This document shows positions 40,587 through 40,814 of a stretch of DNA of 40,814 nucleotides, in pieces. Numbering within the stretch: position 1 is the first letter of the stretch; the number at the start of each line of letters is the position of its first letter. This stretch comes from Acidobacteriota bacterium. GTDB lineage: Bacteria > Acidobacteriota > Vicinamibacteria > Vicinamibacterales > UBA8438. Both the position numbers and the translations under genes were made by a program. Under the pieces are notes generated by a model, which was not told the DNA's origin, did no database searches, and saw only the letters and a list, made by a program, of their open reading frames with translations. Where the stretch lies: assembly GCA_026708265.1 (NCBI GenBank), contig JAPOVI010000274.1:1-40814 (forward strand). Direction: 5' to 3'.

Positions 40587-40814
40587 ATGAACAGCATGGG
40601 GCTTCGGATCCAGACCGGCGTGCTGGCCGGTTTCCTCGTGGGCGCGGGGGGGCTGGTCGACGGCGTGGCCGGTGCGGCCCCGCAGGCCGAGGCTCCCACT
40701 GCGTCGGCGGTCGAGGCATCGGGCGCGGAGGCCGGAGGCGGGCAGCGCGCCCTGCTGGACCGCTACTGCGTCACGTGCCACAACGACCGGCTGCGAACGG
40801 GCGGCCTGACGCTG
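40587..40814 (+). CDS. Second PSCyt1-type cytochrome protein, cut by the right edge
   Basis: 76 codons from ATG 40587 run off the window. A signal peptide (about 1-30, LAGFLVGAGGLVDGVAGAA) and a spacer precede a haem motif in LLDRYCVTCHNDRLRTGGLTL, nearly the same as LLDRYCVACHNARLQTAGLE of the protein at 29576. It is therefore the start of another PSCyt1/DUF1587-DUF1592 protein, whose remaining 700 or so residues and probable DUF1552 partner lie outside. GAGAG is a weak ribosome site. Confidence 0.75.
   Translation, partial: MNSMGLRIQTGVLAGFLVGAGGLVDGVAGAAPQAEAPTASAVEASGAEAGGGQRALLDRYCVTCHNDRLRTGGLTL

Overview
The window is very GC-rich and densely coding. Most products carry Sec or Tat export signals, and several families are typical of soil and marine Acidobacteriota: PSCyt1/DUF1587-DUF1592 proteins, DUF1552, DUF2911, PQQ dehydrogenases and cyclases ending in GTGSPVNPIA. 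I infer a chromosomal segment of an acidobacterium, most likely Vicinamibacteria-like. That placement rests on gene content only. I see no rRNA, tRNA, CRISPR array, phage gene, transposase or recognisable transcription regulator.

Layout. Positions 1-6136 hold an edge-cut exported protein, a secreted cyclase, a YVTN propeller plus di-haem cytochrome operon, and around them relics and small intact genes of nucleotidyltransferase, DUF4143-ATPase and NucS-like type. Positions 6242-16766 hold two PQQ dehydrogenases (6242-8233 and 12194-13939, the second with a lanthanide-type metal site), a truncated AAA ATPase, a membrane protein, an epoxide hydrolase, a cysteine-free racemase-fold protein, a dienelactone hydrolase and two copies of a secreted family ending in ACHEGNY. 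Positions 17022-21484 are a minus-strand run: third ACHEGNY copy, HpcH/HpaI aldolase, cupin, intradiol dioxygenase and a six-EF-hand protein. Positions 21731-26058 hold an M48 protease divergent from class I fumarase, then two secreted proteins (LamG-like and DUF2911). Positions 26316-29439 hold an MFS exporter and an exported hydantoinase-type amidohydrolase. Positions 29576-34922 are a PSCyt1/DUF1592 - DUF1552 - ankyrin operon. Positions 35006-40294 hold a nucleotidyltransferase pair, a tannase/feruloyl esterase, and a cyclase-amidase operon. A second PSCyt1 gene is cut by the right edge.

How it may work together. The enzymes would suit breakdown of plant or algal phenolics and related ring compounds: ester cleavage (tannase), alcohol oxidation (PQQ enzymes), epoxide opening, intradiol ring cleavage, dienelactone hydrolysis, aldol cleavage, cyclase and amidase steps. 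Unusually, nearly all of these have export signals, so I suggest a periplasmic ring-degradation module. This is inference from co-location and signal sequences; no substrate is proved. Interspersed among the metabolic genes are at least five nucleotidyltransferase/ATPase (toxin-antitoxin- or defence-like) loci, three of them decayed.
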